From Acidicapsa acidisoli (lineage in GTDB: Bacteria; Acidobacteriota; Terriglobia; Terriglobales; Acidobacteriaceae): a stretch of DNA of 64,000 bases. The stretch spans positions 1,426,001 to 1,490,000 of the forward strand of contig NZ_JAGSYI010000001.1 of NCBI RefSeq assembly GCF_025685625.1, in the 5' to 3' direction. This document shows, piece by piece, positions 25,913 to 34,901 of the stretch. The position numbers and the translations under genes are program-made. How positions within the stretch are numbered: position 1 is the stretch's first letter; every line of letters begins with the position of its first letter. The notes under the pieces were generated by a model, which was given only the letters and a program-made list of their open reading frames with translations, had not been told where the DNA came from and did no database searches.

Positions 25913-28369
25913 CTACTTGGCGGCTGGGCCTAGTTTGAAGAGAAAGCCGATACGGGCTACGCGTGGGGTGCCGAGGGTCAGGGTTGGAGTGCGGCCGACT
26001 TCGATCTGGCGATTGAGGAGGTTTTCGCCGGAGGTGAATAGCTCGATGCGCTTGCCGAAGTCGTGGGAGGCGTAGGCGTCGAGTTTGAAGTAGCTGTGGA
26101 GCAGATAATCGTTGGCGTCGTCGTCGAACTGGTGGCCGCTTATGCGGGCCTGGAGGCTGATAGTGCCGATTGAGTCGCGATAGGCGCGGAGTTGGGCCGA
26201 CGCCATGTTGTGGGCTACCTGGGGAATCCAGTTGCCGGCGGGGGCGTCGCCGGTGCCTTTGGTGACGTCGGCATTGGTGTATTGGTAGCCGCCCTGGAGG
26301 GCCATCCAGCGGGTGGGTTGCACCTCGAGGTCGAGGGAGACGCCGCGGCTTTCGATCTGGCCGAGGTTTTCGCGCTTGAGCTGCATGGGGTTCGAGGTGG
26401 TGTTGATGGTGAGGGAGGTGATGGGGCGGTTGACCTGGGTCCAGAAGTAGCTGGTGCGTACGGTTCCCCAGCGCTGCTCCATGGCGATGCCGGTTTCCCA
26501 GCCGGTGGCGCGTTCGCTGAGGAGGTTGTTGTTGGGCAGGGTGAGCAGGCTGCCGACCTGGGTGGAGCGGTAGAGTTCGTTGGCGGTGGGGGCGCGATAG
26601 GCGCGGAAGCCGGAGCCGGTGAGCGCGAAGTGCTCGCCTATCTTGCGAGCGATGCCGAGGCGGGGGTCGAAGACATGCTGGGCGATCTGCGGCTCGGGGG
26701 TGGCGGTTGGGAGCCATTGCTGTCCGTCGAAGTTGTTGAACCAGTCGACGCGGCCTGAGCCGCTGATGGTCCATGCTTTTCGGCTCCATAGCAGTTCGGC
26801 GTAGGCGCCGGTCTGGCGCTGGCGGTCGTTGAGGTTGACGTAGGAGAGATTTCCGGATTTGATGACGGATTCGAAGTCGCCGGCGCGGACGTCGTGCGTG
26901 TCTGCTCCGGCGAGGAAGAGCAGCGCGGGCGTGATGGGCTTGCTCCAGTGGAGGACGAGGCCCATTTCGTCGTCGGGGGTCTTAGCGAAACGGTTCAAGA
27001 TTTCAGAGTTGCGATTGGTGGCGATGGTCGAAAAGGTCTGGCGGTAGTGCTGGGCTGAGCCGTAGGCGCGGAAGGTGAGCGTGCTGCCGTTCAGGAATCC
27101 GTCGCCGGTTGGCTTCCAGTCGCTGCCGGTAGAGAAACGCCATAGGCGCGTGCCGTTTTTCTGGACTGGGGTGCCGTTGTTGCGGGCTTCGTTCATTGCG
27201 GAGCCGCGCAGGAAGAGGCGTAACCCGCCCCGTTGATGATCGATGAGCGCCAAGCCGTTCTGGGCGTGGACGTTGGATGGGACGTCGATGAGGCCGCGCT
27301 GGTTGGGTGCGGTCAGGATGTAGCCGTCGGTGCCGAGAATGCCGCCGGTGGCGAGCGCTCCCCAGGGGCCGTGCTTGCCCTCGAGGAGCAGGCTGGTGTC
27401 GTAGGTGTCTTCGGAGCCGTAGTCGGATTTCAGTTCGGCGAGGTTGCCTGCGGGGTGCTCCTGCATGACGTTGATGACGCCGCCGATGGCTGAGGAGCCG
27501 TAGAGGTCGCTGGCGCCGCCGCGGACGACTTCGACGGAGTGGATGGAGAGCTCGGGTAGCTCTTCCCAGTGGATCCAGCCGGCGAAGGCGTCGTTGAGGG
27601 GGATGTCGTCTTCGGTGACCAAGGTGCGGCTGGCCGATGTAGACCCGAGGCCGCGCAGGCTGATGCCCTGCGAGGATGGGTTGGCGACGAGCGAGCTGGA
27701 GCGGCGGAAGGTTTCTGCGCCGGGGATGAGGCGGAGCTGGCCGTCGAGGGTGATCGCGGCGGATTGCTGGAGGTCCTGGGTGGTGAGCGTGCGGGTGCTG
27801 GCTGGGCTTTCGAGTTCGCCGAGCGGGGTGCGGTATGCGGTGACGGAGACTGTGTCCTGGACGGGCGGGATGACGCTGGCGGGAGCCGGTGGGGTGGTGG
27901 GTTGCTGAGTGTATTCGATGCGAGCGTCGATGGCTGGCCGGTCTACGGGAATAGGTGGACCAGTATCGGATACTGGGCCTGAACTCCTAGGGTCAATGGC
28001 CAGAGCTATCCTCGAGCCGTCGCGCCACTCCGTGTTAGTCGGATTGAAACCCCTGGCGAAGATGCGGACGCTGCAAGGTGCAGCGCAAGTGAGCGTGAGT
28101 TGGCCGGAGGCGTCAGTGACGCCGAGGAGCTTGCCGGTTGCGGTATCGCGAATCTCTGCGCCGGGGATTACCGCTCCAGTTTGATCTACGACTAGGCCGG
28201 TGATTTGCTTCAGAGCTTGCGCGGTTCCGTCGTTGGCCTGAGCTTCCGCACGCGGTGATGCAAAGAAAAGAAGCGCGAGCACGCAGAAGAGCGCTGCCAG
28301 CGCGACGCTGACTCGGTAGAGAGGCGGATTCGACACTTTCGCGCGCAGGGCGGCGTTCGCGTCTAACAT
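25913..28369 (-). CDS. TonB-dependent outer-membrane receptor with carboxypeptidase-like N-terminal domain
   Basis: Outer-membrane active transporter, 818 residues. A long signal sequence (VSVALAALFCVLALLFFASPRAEA) precedes a carboxypeptidase-regulatory-like domain (ITGLVVDQTGAVIPGAEIRD), then the plug (TLTTQDLQQSAAITLDGQLRLIPGAETF, RGLGSTSASRTLVTEDDIPLND, VEVVRGGASDLYGSSAIGGVINVM). The beta-barrel ends with ...RVARIGFLFKLGPAAK, lacking the usual terminal aromatic. The plug and barrel resemble vitamin B12/siderophore-type receptors. No cobalamin riboswitch or Fur box was seen. It follows folK by 18 bases and may be read through from the acyltransferase-folK unit. Confidence 0.9.
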   Translation of the reverse strand: MLDANAALRAKVSNPPLYRVSVALAALFCVLALLFFASPRAEAQANDGTAQALKQITGLVVDQTGAVIPGAEIRDTATGKLLGVTDASGQLTLTCAAPCSVRIFARGFNPTNTEWRDGSRIALAIDPRSSGPVSDTGPPIPVDRPAIDARIEYTQQPTTPPAPASVIPPVQDTVSVTAYRTPLGELESPASTRTLTTQDLQQSAAITLDGQLRLIPGAETFRRSSSLVANPSSQGISLRGLGSTSASRTLVTEDDIPLNDAFAGWIHWEELPELSIHSVEVVRGGASDLYGSSAIGGVINVMQEHPAGNLAELKSDYGSEDTYDTSLLLEGKHGPWGALATGGILGTDGYILTAPNQRGLIDVPSNVHAQNGLALIDHQRGGLRLFLRGSAMNEARNNGTPVQKNGTRLWRFSTGSDWKPTGDGFLNGSTLTFRAYGSAQHYRQTFSTIATNRNSEILNRFAKTPDDEMGLVLHWSKPITPALLFLAGADTHDVRAGDFESVIKSGNLSYVNLNDRQRQTGAYAELLWSRKAWTISGSGRVDWFNNFDGQQWLPTATPEPQIAQHVFDPRLGIARKIGEHFALTGSGFRAYRAPTANELYRSTQVGSLLTLPNNNLLSERATGWETGIAMEQRWGTVRTSYFWTQVNRPITSLTINTTSNPMQLKRENLGQIESRGVSLDLEVQPTRWMALQGGYQYTNADVTKGTGDAPAGNWIPQVAHNMASAQLRAYRDSIGTISLQARISGHQFDDDANDYLLHSYFKLDAYASHDFGKRIELFTSGENLLNRQIEVGRTPTLTLGTPRVARIGFLFKLGPAAK

Positions 28370-28387
28370 TTTTCGGAAATCCTCTGC

Positions 28388-28861
28388 TTACTGGGACAGG
28401 TCTTTCAATAATTGTGACATGGTTTTCCGGAGTTCCGGGTGAATCAGGTCCGGTGCGATCTCGGCCATGGGTATGAGTACAAAAGAGCGCTGCGCCATGC
28501 GTGGATGAGGCAACTGGAGGCTGTGGGTTTTTATGATGCAGTCGCCGTAAAGGAGCAGGTCGAGATCGAGGGTGCGCGGTCCGTTGGGGATGCCGTGCGA
28601 GCGATCGCGGCCGAAGGTGCGTTCGATTTCGAGGAGATGGTCGAGGAGGATCTGGGGTCCGAGTGCGGTTTTGAGTGCGATGGCGGCGTTGAGGAAGACG
28701 GGTTGTTCGGCGTATCCGACTGGCTCGGTGGGGTAGTAGGAGGATTGGGCTAGGAGGCGGCCCAGTTCGGCGAGCTGGAGGATGGCCGCATCGAGAGTCT
28801 GGCTGGGAGACCCCGCAGAGCTGGGAAGGTTGGAGCCGAGGGCGATGTAGGCGGTTTCCAT
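28388..28861 (-). CDS. folK: 2-amino-4-hydroxy-6-hydroxymethyldihydropteridine pyrophosphokinase
   Basis: HPPK of folate biosynthesis, transferring pyrophosphate from ATP to 6-hydroxymethyl-dihydropterin; 157 residues, standard size. Signatures AYIALGSNL, QPVFLNAAI and the catalytic block GPRTLDLDLLLYGD (Mg-binding Asp pair) followed by LPHPRMAQRSFVLIPMAEIAP are intact. No other folate genes are in the window. It sits between an acyltransferase (15 bases upstream) and the TonB receptor (18 bases downstream). Confidence 0.96.
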   Translation of the reverse strand: METAYIALGSNLPSSAGSPSQTLDAAILQLAELGRLLAQSSYYPTEPVGYAEQPVFLNAAIALKTALGPQILLDHLLEIERTFGRDRSHGIPNGPRTLDLDLLLYGDCIIKTHSLQLPHPRMAQRSFVLIPMAEIAPDLIHPELRKTMSQLLKDLSQ

Positions 28862-28876
28862 GCTGGTTAGGGGGCG

Positions 28877-30007
28877 TCAGGCCGGGTTGGCAAATTCGGT
28901 GGATTTGCGTTTTCCGCCGAAGGTGCGGTTGAGGAAGCGGACAGTGGGGCGTTCGCAGTAGAGGTGAAGGACGACGGCCAGAAGGAGCGAGATGGAAACG
29001 CCGAGGAATGCGCCGGTGGCGGTCTGGCTTCTGAGCCAGTGGAGGCGCGCGCCGAAGAAGCGGTCGAGAGAGTATTCGCAGTAGGGGTGAATGAGGTAGA
29101 GGATGTAGCTGGCGTCGCCGACCAGAACGAGCGAGCGGAGCCGCGTGTCCCAACCGGCCTGAGAGAGCAGGCTGGCCGTTGTGACCAGCAGGAATGCCGG
29201 AACGCCGAGAGTGAGAACGCGGGAGCTGTTGAAGGGAAAGATGTCGCGAGGGAAGATTCCCTGGATGGCAATGAGCAGGAGAGCGCTGGTGACGCAGAGG
29301 ACGAGCGCGGGCACTCGAAGGCTGTGAGCTTTCTGGTCGGAGACGGCGCGGCAGAGGTAGTAGCTGAAGATGCCGAGGAGAAACTCGAGGACGATCTCAC
29401 GGGAGTAGAAGCGTGCGAGTACATTGTTGGCTGCGAAGGGCATGCACGCGACCATGGTGAGCAGGACGATGGCTCCGCCGAACCAGACCGCGTGACGCTT
29501 GTGGATGAGCAGGCCGATGGCCAGGGCGAGATAGAAGTACATCTCGTAGTTGAGACTCCAGCCTATGAAGAGGAGAGGCTGGATGAGTCCGCTGCCCTTG
29601 GTGAACGGGATGAACAAGAGGCTTTTGAAGAGATCGACGACGTCAGCCCGGGTTGCGCCCATCAGTTGAGGAATGCGCATCGCGATGAGGTAAAGCAGGA
29701 TGGTGCAGCACCAATAAGGCGGCACGATGCGCAGGACGCGGCGGCGAAAGAAAAAGTCGCTACTGGAATCACTGGATGGGTCAAGGATGCGCGCCATGAT
29801 GAAGCCGCTTATCACAAAGAAGACGTCGACGCCGAATGATCCGAATGGGCGCAGAAACGGGAATGCAAAGCCGGTGTGGAAGACGACCACGACAGCGGCG
29901 GCAAAGGCGCGGAGAACCTGAATGTTGTTGAGCTTGACGGTGTTCTTCATAAGGGCAAGGAGCAGAGCACGGAACTCAGCGAACTGGATCTCTTCTGTTT
30001 TCAACAT
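28877..30007 (-). CDS. Acyltransferase family 3 (OafA/YrhL-like) membrane protein
   Basis: Integral membrane O-acyltransferase, up to 376 residues, about ten helices. The family opening NIQVLRAFAAAVVVVFHTGF includes the conserved His in FH, and GVDVFFVISGFIMARI and RRVLRIVPPYW follow in the expected order. Such enzymes acylate surface sugars or lipids; the acceptor is unknown. No convincing Shine-Dalgarno marks the start; ATG at 29950 (MKNTVKLNNIQ) would give a more typical N-terminus. It is probably first in a run with folK and the receptor. Confidence 0.9.
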   Translation of the reverse strand: MLKTEEIQFAEFRALLLALMKNTVKLNNIQVLRAFAAAVVVVFHTGFAFPFLRPFGSFGVDVFFVISGFIMARILDPSSDSSSDFFFRRRVLRIVPPYWCCTILLYLIAMRIPQLMGATRADVVDLFKSLLFIPFTKGSGLIQPLLFIGWSLNYEMYFYLALAIGLLIHKRHAVWFGGAIVLLTMVACMPFAANNVLARFYSREIVLEFLLGIFSYYLCRAVSDQKAHSLRVPALVLCVTSALLLIAIQGIFPRDIFPFNSSRVLTLGVPAFLLVTTASLLSQAGWDTRLRSLVLVGDASYILYLIHPYCEYSLDRFFGARLHWLRSQTATGAFLGVSISLLLAVVLHLYCERPTVRFLNRTFGGKRKSTEFANPA

Positions 30008-30288
30008 AGCATTCGCAGCTCAGGCGGCCGGATTTTACCGTCTGCGAGAAGACACGATGGTCATGCGTTCGAACGTCGCAGCGAGGGCAGTCGCGGATGC
30101 CGAAAAGGAGATGCGGATTCTTGTGTTCGGGCAGATGGGGGGCGTGGTTTAATCGCTGGCAAGTTTCCCCAAGAGTCCTTTGCGCCTGGAGAAGGGAATC
30201 GCGCGGCGATTTGCGTTATTAAGGGCGAAGAGAGAACTGGAATTGACAAGGGAAGGTGTGCCCAAGCTGGCACGGGGACGGAGGCGCA
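30008..30288. other. Intergenic gap, nothing recognisable
   Basis: Divergent region of 281 bases between the acyltransferase and the patatin-like gene. Short frames here have no family resemblance. No strong promoter, operator or RNA structure was recognised. Confidence 0.5.
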
Positions 30289-33200
30289 ATGAGCGATGCG
30301 AAGACCACGGAAGCGGTGCTGGGAGAGTTGCCGGACGAGTCGTATTGCCGGCGACTAGCCGAGCTTCTGTTTCCCGATGAGGTGTGGATCGAGGGAAAGC
30401 CCTATACCAAAGCCGCACTCGAGACTGCGCTCGCGAAGGAGGAGAACAAAGAACTGTTGCAGCGGCTCGTTCAACTCTGTTTTCTGCAGAGTGGGAGTGT
30501 TGTCGATGACTCGGTGGAGACGAAGGCTCGCCTAGTGAAGGAGGTGGTGGACAAGCAGTTCCCGACGGAGCTGCGCTTTGGGGAGATCTATTTTCGGGAC
30601 GATCCCGCAGGCACGCAGAATTGGAAGAGCAGGAAAGTGAAGCTTTATGAGGCGCTGCTGAAGGATCCGAAGCTGCAACAGTTTGTGGGGGCGCGGCGGT
30701 ATTACATGCCGAGCAAGTGGCTGGTGGAGCAGGAGAGAATCGCGCGTCGCCGGGGCAAGTGGGACGGGGATATTTATGAGGAAGTGGCGCGGGAGGGTCT
30801 GACCGGAGTTTGCTTTTCCGGAGGCGGGATTCGAAGCGCGACCTTCAATCTGGGAGTAGCGCAGGGGTTGGCGCAGCTTGGGATGCTGCCGTATATCGAC
30901 TACCTCTCTTCGGTTTCCGGAGGGGGATATATACACGAGTTTCTGGCGGGATGGATTCTGCGCAACGGCAATAGGCGATCGGTGGTGCGGGAACTGATTC
31001 CGCAGGCGGAGCCGGGATGCCTGCCGCGATCTCCTGAACCGATCCAATGGCTGAAGCGATACGCAAGTTACCTGACGCCGTCGCGTGGGCTCTTTGGGGC
31101 GGATATGTGGACGATGTTTGCGATCTGGATGCGCAACTCGATCCTGAACCAGATTCCGATTCTGGCGAGCTTTGGAGTTGGATTGTTCCTCGTGCATTTC
31201 CTTGTGCCCCGTGCGGTCTCGGAAGACCTGTCTCTGGCCGGTTGGAGGGGAAGCTCGGCGTTGTGGTGGATTTCGGGTCTGGCCGCGCTGATTTTTGCCG
31301 TCGTGTCTCTGGTGAAGCTCTCGAAAAACCTTTTGCTGCACGAAGAGAGAGCTGCTGCGAAGGAAGGCGATTCCGCAAAGAAGCTGCTTGCGAATGGCGA
31401 CGTGGTGAAGTGGATCATCTTGCCGTGGCTGAGCGGCGCGGTTTGGCTGAGTTACTGGGTTTCGGTTCATCCCGGGTTGGAATCGGGATTATTTTGGATT
31501 CCGATTCTGGTGGCATGTGTTCTGACGTTGGTGCTCACGCAGATTGTGATCTTCGCGGGCCGGGCTCCTGCGGCGCATGCGCATTATCACGAAGCTGGGA
31601 GCAGTGGGGCCGCGGGATTCTGGTTTGCGATGGCTGGATTGTTTGCGACTGCGGTCGCGTGCGCCGTCGGGTGGGGCTGTGTGCGGGCTGTCGTGGAGTT
31701 TGGATGCTTGATGGCTTCCAGAATTGGCATGGTCGGGGGGACGGCAGAGACGGCCCGGCAGGTGTTGAAATTCGCTGTGAGCGGTGTTGCAACGGATTTT
31801 CACGCGAGCCTGGAGGGTTCGCTGAATGGAGCGGGCACTGCGATGGGTGGAGTGCTGTTGGATCCCTGGCGAATTCAACTGACGCTGCTGCCTGCGTTGC
31901 TGTTGAGCGTGCCCTATGTCGCGATTGAGTTGACGCTGGGGCTGGTTGGGAGAGATTACCGGGATATGCAGCGCGAGTGGCTGGCGCGTTTGCGGGCCTG
32001 GTCGCTGTTGTATGCGTTGCTATGGGCTGGTGTGGTGGGGGTGACGCTTCTTGGGCCGTATGTGGGGTATTGGGTTGGCACATTCGGTCCTACGGGTAAG
32101 TGGAGTGCAGTGATCGGGTTTGTTGTGGCGCATCTGACGACTGTTCTTGGCGGGGCAAGCGGGAAGAGCGATGGCAAGCCGACGGACAAGGGCATTCTGG
32201 GATACAAGCCGATGGATCTGGTGGCGCTGATTGCGGCTCCGTTTGCGATGGTGAGTCTGCTGCTGGTGTTGTCGTTTGGGGCGTCGATGGGTGTGGATGC
32301 GCTGACGCATGCCCTGGAGCTATGCCCGCTAAACTTCAATTCGAAGGGGATGGCATTTTTTGCGGCGGACGCGATGTGTCTGATTGCGGCGGCGCTGATC
32401 GCGTGGCTCTTTGGAAGGCGCGTGGATATCAACGAGTTTTCGATGCACACGTTTTACAGGAACCGGCTGTCGCGGTGTTATCTCGGCGCTGTGGTTCCGG
32501 GAAGGCGGCAGCCGGACCCGTTTACGGGCTTTGATGGGCGGGGATTGGCTGAGTACGAGGGAAGGGTTCAAACGCTGCCTCCGTTTGTCACCGAGTTGTT
32601 GCCGGCGAATTACTTGCGATCTTCGACAACGGGCGAGATGGGCAGGTATGAGGGGCCGTTTCCGATCTTTTGCGCGACTCTGAATCTGACGACCGGGGAA
32701 GATATGGCGACGCAGGAGCGGAAGGGGACGAGCTTTGCCTTTACGCCGATGTACTCCGGTTACAGCGTGGGATGGACGGATGGCGTAAACGAGAATGTAA
32801 GTTTCAACGGGTATGTTCCTACGGACTTCTATGCTTATCCGAAGGACAAGGGCCAGCAGCGCGGCGGGATTCACGTGGACTCGGCAGTGGCGATATCGGG
32901 AGCGGCGGCGAATCCGAATATGGGGTACAACACGAATCCGGCGCTGGCGTTTCTGATGACGCTGTTTAACGTGCGGCTGGGGTGGTGGATTTCGAATCCG
33001 CGCAGGAAGGATATGTGGGCGGCGGGCAAAGGCCGGGCGACGCCTAAGTTCGCATTGCTGAGCCTGTTTCAGGAGTTGTTCGGGGCTGTGGGGGACGATG
33101 CGGCTTATGTGAACCTGAGCGACGGCGGCCACTTTGAAAATATGGGTCTGTATGAACTGGTGCGGCGGCGCTGCCGGTTCATCGTGGTGTGTGACGCGGA

Positions 33201-34140
33201 GGAAGATGCCGATATGTCCTTCGGTGGCATGGGCATGGCGATCACCAAGTGCCGCGCGGATTTTGGAGCGGAGATTGATCTGGATTTAAGGCCTCTGCGG
33301 ATCGATCCTGAAACCGGGTATAGCAAGACGCATTGCGTGGTGGGGACGATTCGGTATCCTCCGCCGTGGGCTTCGGTGGTAGATACCCCGGATAAGAGAA
33401 CGGGCTGCGGATGCCTGGACGATGATGAGACTGATCTCTTTACAGGGGTGATCGTGTATATGAAGTCTTCGCTGGTGGGGGATGAGCCGCCGGATCTGCT
33501 GGCGTATCAACTGAAGTCGCCTACGTTTCCGCAGGATTCGACGGCGAACCAGTGGTTCACGGAGTCGAAGTTCGAGGCTTATCGCAGGCTAGGTCATCAT
33601 GTGGCGATGACGACGATCAAGCCGGCGCTGCCGCCAACCGAGACTGAGGTTGGCGATCGGGCGCAGATTGAGACGCTGTTTGAGCGGATGTATGCGATCT
33701 GGTATCCGCGGACGCCGGAGATGGAGAAGTATCTTGGCGATCACATGAAGCTGTATGAGGCGATTTTGAAGGAGCTTCGCGAGCGTAAGGAGCTGGTGGG
33801 GCTGGAGGCTGCGCTGACTGATCCGAGGCCGGTGACGGAAGCTGCGCTGGTGGGGTGGATTGCGCCCGGCGTCGATCTGCAGAGCAGGCTATATCCGGGG
33901 CAGTTTGCGAGTTCACTGTTGGACTTTATGTATACCGTGTACACGGATCTGTTGCTGGCGTTTCCGGATAACCGAGTTTCGCCGCATGCGGAGTGGTGGA
34001 TCTGCCTCTTCCGGCGATGGTGCCGGGTGACGCTGGTGCGGGATGCGTGGACCCGCCATGCGCCGATGTATTCGGTGGAATTCCGGCTGTTTGCGCGGCG
34101 GGAGCTTGGGTTGCCGCCGGTGGCTGGGGTGATTGAGTAG
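30289..34140 (+). CDS. Very large membrane patatin-like phospholipase
   Basis: A 1283-residue protein with a patatin lipase fold split by a membrane region. The oxyanion loop is CFSGGGIRSATFNLGVAQGL near residue 180. The nucleophile elbow LSSVSGGGY has Ser210 (the usual leading Gly is Ser). The catalytic Asp is in SDGGHFENMGLYEL at about residue 945. Between these lie roughly nine hydrophobic segments, spanning about residues 290-710. The N-terminal 150 residues are soluble and unrecognised, as is the C-terminal tail. ATG at 30289 has GGAGG upstream. It probably acts on membrane lipids from an integral membrane position; substrate and trigger are unknown. Confidence 0.88.
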   Translation: MSDAKTTEAVLGELPDESYCRRLAELLFPDEVWIEGKPYTKAALETALAKEENKELLQRLVQLCFLQSGSVVDDSVETKARLVKEVVDKQFPTELRFGEIYFRDDPAGTQNWKSRKVKLYEALLKDPKLQQFVGARRYYMPSKWLVEQERIARRRGKWDGDIYEEVAREGLTGVCFSGGGIRSATFNLGVAQGLAQLGMLPYIDYLSSVSGGGYIHEFLAGWILRNGNRRSVVRELIPQAEPGCLPRSPEPIQWLKRYASYLTPSRGLFGADMWTMFAIWMRNSILNQIPILASFGVGLFLVHFLVPRAVSEDLSLAGWRGSSALWWISGLAALIFAVVSLVKLSKNLLLHEERAAAKEGDSAKKLLANGDVVKWIILPWLSGAVWLSYWVSVHPGLESGLFWIPILVACVLTLVLTQIVIFAGRAPAAHAHYHEAGSSGAAGFWFAMAGLFATAVACAVGWGCVRAVVEFGCLMASRIGMVGGTAETARQVLKFAVSGVATDFHASLEGSLNGAGTAMGGVLLDPWRIQLTLLPALLLSVPYVAIELTLGLVGRDYRDMQREWLARLRAWSLLYALLWAGVVGVTLLGPYVGYWVGTFGPTGKWSAVIGFVVAHLTTVLGGASGKSDGKPTDKGILGYKPMDLVALIAAPFAMVSLLLVLSFGASMGVDALTHALELCPLNFNSKGMAFFAADAMCLIAAALIAWLFGRRVDINEFSMHTFYRNRLSRCYLGAVVPGRRQPDPFTGFDGRGLAEYEGRVQTLPPFVTELLPANYLRSSTTGEMGRYEGPFPIFCATLNLTTGEDMATQERKGTSFAFTPMYSGYSVGWTDGVNENVSFNGYVPTDFYAYPKDKGQQRGGIHVDSAVAISGAAANPNMGYNTNPALAFLMTLFNVRLGWWISNPRRKDMWAAGKGRATPKFALLSLFQELFGAVGDDAAYVNLSDGGHFENMGLYELVRRRCRFIVVCDAEEDADMSFGGMGMAITKCRADFGAEIDLDLRPLRIDPETGYSKTHCVVGTIRYPPPWASVVDTPDKRTGCGCLDDDETDLFTGVIVYMKSSLVGDEPPDLLAYQLKSPTFPQDSTANQWFTESKFEAYRRLGHHVAMTTIKPALPPTETEVGDRAQIETLFERMYAIWYPRTPEMEKYLGDHMKLYEAILKELRERKELVGLEAALTDPRPVTEAALVGWIAPGVDLQSRLYPGQFASSLLDFMYTVYTDLLLAFPDNRVSPHAEWWICLFRRWCRVTLVRDAWTRHAPMYSVEFRLFARRELGLPPVAGVIE

Positions 34141-34144
34141 CGCC

Positions 34145-34480
34145 CTAGCCTGCGGAGGATTCGCGGGGCTTTTCGGCGGCGCGCAGGGCTTCGTGGATGA
34201 TCATCTTGAGATAGGTCTGGTAGCGGAGGCCGCGTTCGGCTGCCTGCGTGCGGGCCTTGGCTATATCTTCGGGGTCGAGGCGGATGGTGGTGGTGGGCAG
34301 CGGTCGAGGCTGCGGTGCCGGAAGGCCGCGTTCGGCGAGGAGGCGCGCGACTCCGCCGCGCTTTAGACGACCCTCTTTGGCCGCCCTTTCAAACTCATCC
34401 GAGAGCTTCTCGCGGTTGTCGAACCACCACTTGGCTTCTTCGGCTTCGGTTGCGAATTTAGGGATTTTCAGATCCGTCAT
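34145..34480 (-). CDS. BrnA-like/CopG-type antitoxin
   Basis: Candidate antitoxin, 111 residues. The N-terminus KIPKFATEAEEAKWWFDNREKL is typical of CopG-type antitoxins paired with DUF497/BrnT toxins. The ribbon-helix-helix part is TTTIRLDPEDIAKARTQAAERGLRYQTYLKMIIHEAL. Its start lies 23 bases inside the 3' end of the toxin gene, the order (toxin first) expected for BrnT/BrnA. It should bind the toxin and repress the operon. It ends four bases from the convergent patatin stop. Confidence 0.85.
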   Translation of the reverse strand: MTDLKIPKFATEAEEAKWWFDNREKLSDEFERAAKEGRLKRGGVARLLAERGLPAPQPRPLPTTTIRLDPEDIAKARTQAAERGLRYQTYLKMIIHEALRAAEKPRESSAG

Positions 34481-34784
34481 TCCATCCTGCCTTCGTTTTC
34501 AGGTAGAGCAGTTTGTCGCGGCTCTCGGCGTCGAAGGCGGTGACGACTCGCATCTTCTCACTGCGTAGTGTGATGATCACCGTTAGGATGCGTCCGCGCT
34601 CTGTTTCACCGAGGTAGGTCCAACGCTCTTCGCCGTTCCTATCTGGATCGAAGTTGACCTCCAGCGGATCGCCGAGAAGAACCTGCTCGGCTTCTTCCGG
34701 AGTTACTTCATGGTCGGCGATGTGGCCGATGTTTGCGTCGTCCCAGTCAAAAATTGAGTCTGAATTCTGAAGAGAATTGGGCAT
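34458..34784 (-). CDS. BrnT-like (DUF497) toxin
   Basis: Candidate ribonuclease toxin, 108 residues. IFDWDDANIGHIADHEVTPEEAEQVLLGDP matches the DUF497/BrnT opening (WD-D-N--HI--H-V---EA--V), and ERWTYLGETERGRILTVIITLR with MRVVTAFDAESRDK follows the family's strand pattern. BrnT proteins are RelE-fold RNases. The start has GGAG six bases upstream. The N-terminus lacks the Lys residues often seen between the two conserved blocks, so activity should not be assumed. Confidence 0.84.
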   Translation of the reverse strand: MPNSLQNSDSIFDWDDANIGHIADHEVTPEEAEQVLLGDPLEVNFDPDRNGEERWTYLGETERGRILTVIITLRSEKMRVVTAFDAESRDKLLYLKTKAGWNDGSENP

Positions 34785-34901
34785 CGAATCTCCAAGCGGC
34801 AGAGCTTAGTTTGGCCATCGGTATTCGAGCCATAGCGAATCCTCTTAGAGGCCGCATCAGAATCTCTCGTTCAGTGTAGCTACGTTGCAGCTATTTTGCA
34901 A

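Noticed and set aside
25869-26789. 306-residue Arg/Pro-rich frame within the TonB receptor gene
   Set aside because: Same-strand shadow in another frame of a clearly recognised receptor.
25718-28369. Cobalamin riboswitch or Fur box for the TonB receptor
   Set aside because: No B12-box-like sequence or 19-base Fur dyad could be found in the short gaps around the gene.
28113-29153. 346-residue frame spanning receptor, folK and acyltransferase
   Set aside because: It crosses three recognised genes out of frame and has only Arg/Pro/His-rich composition.
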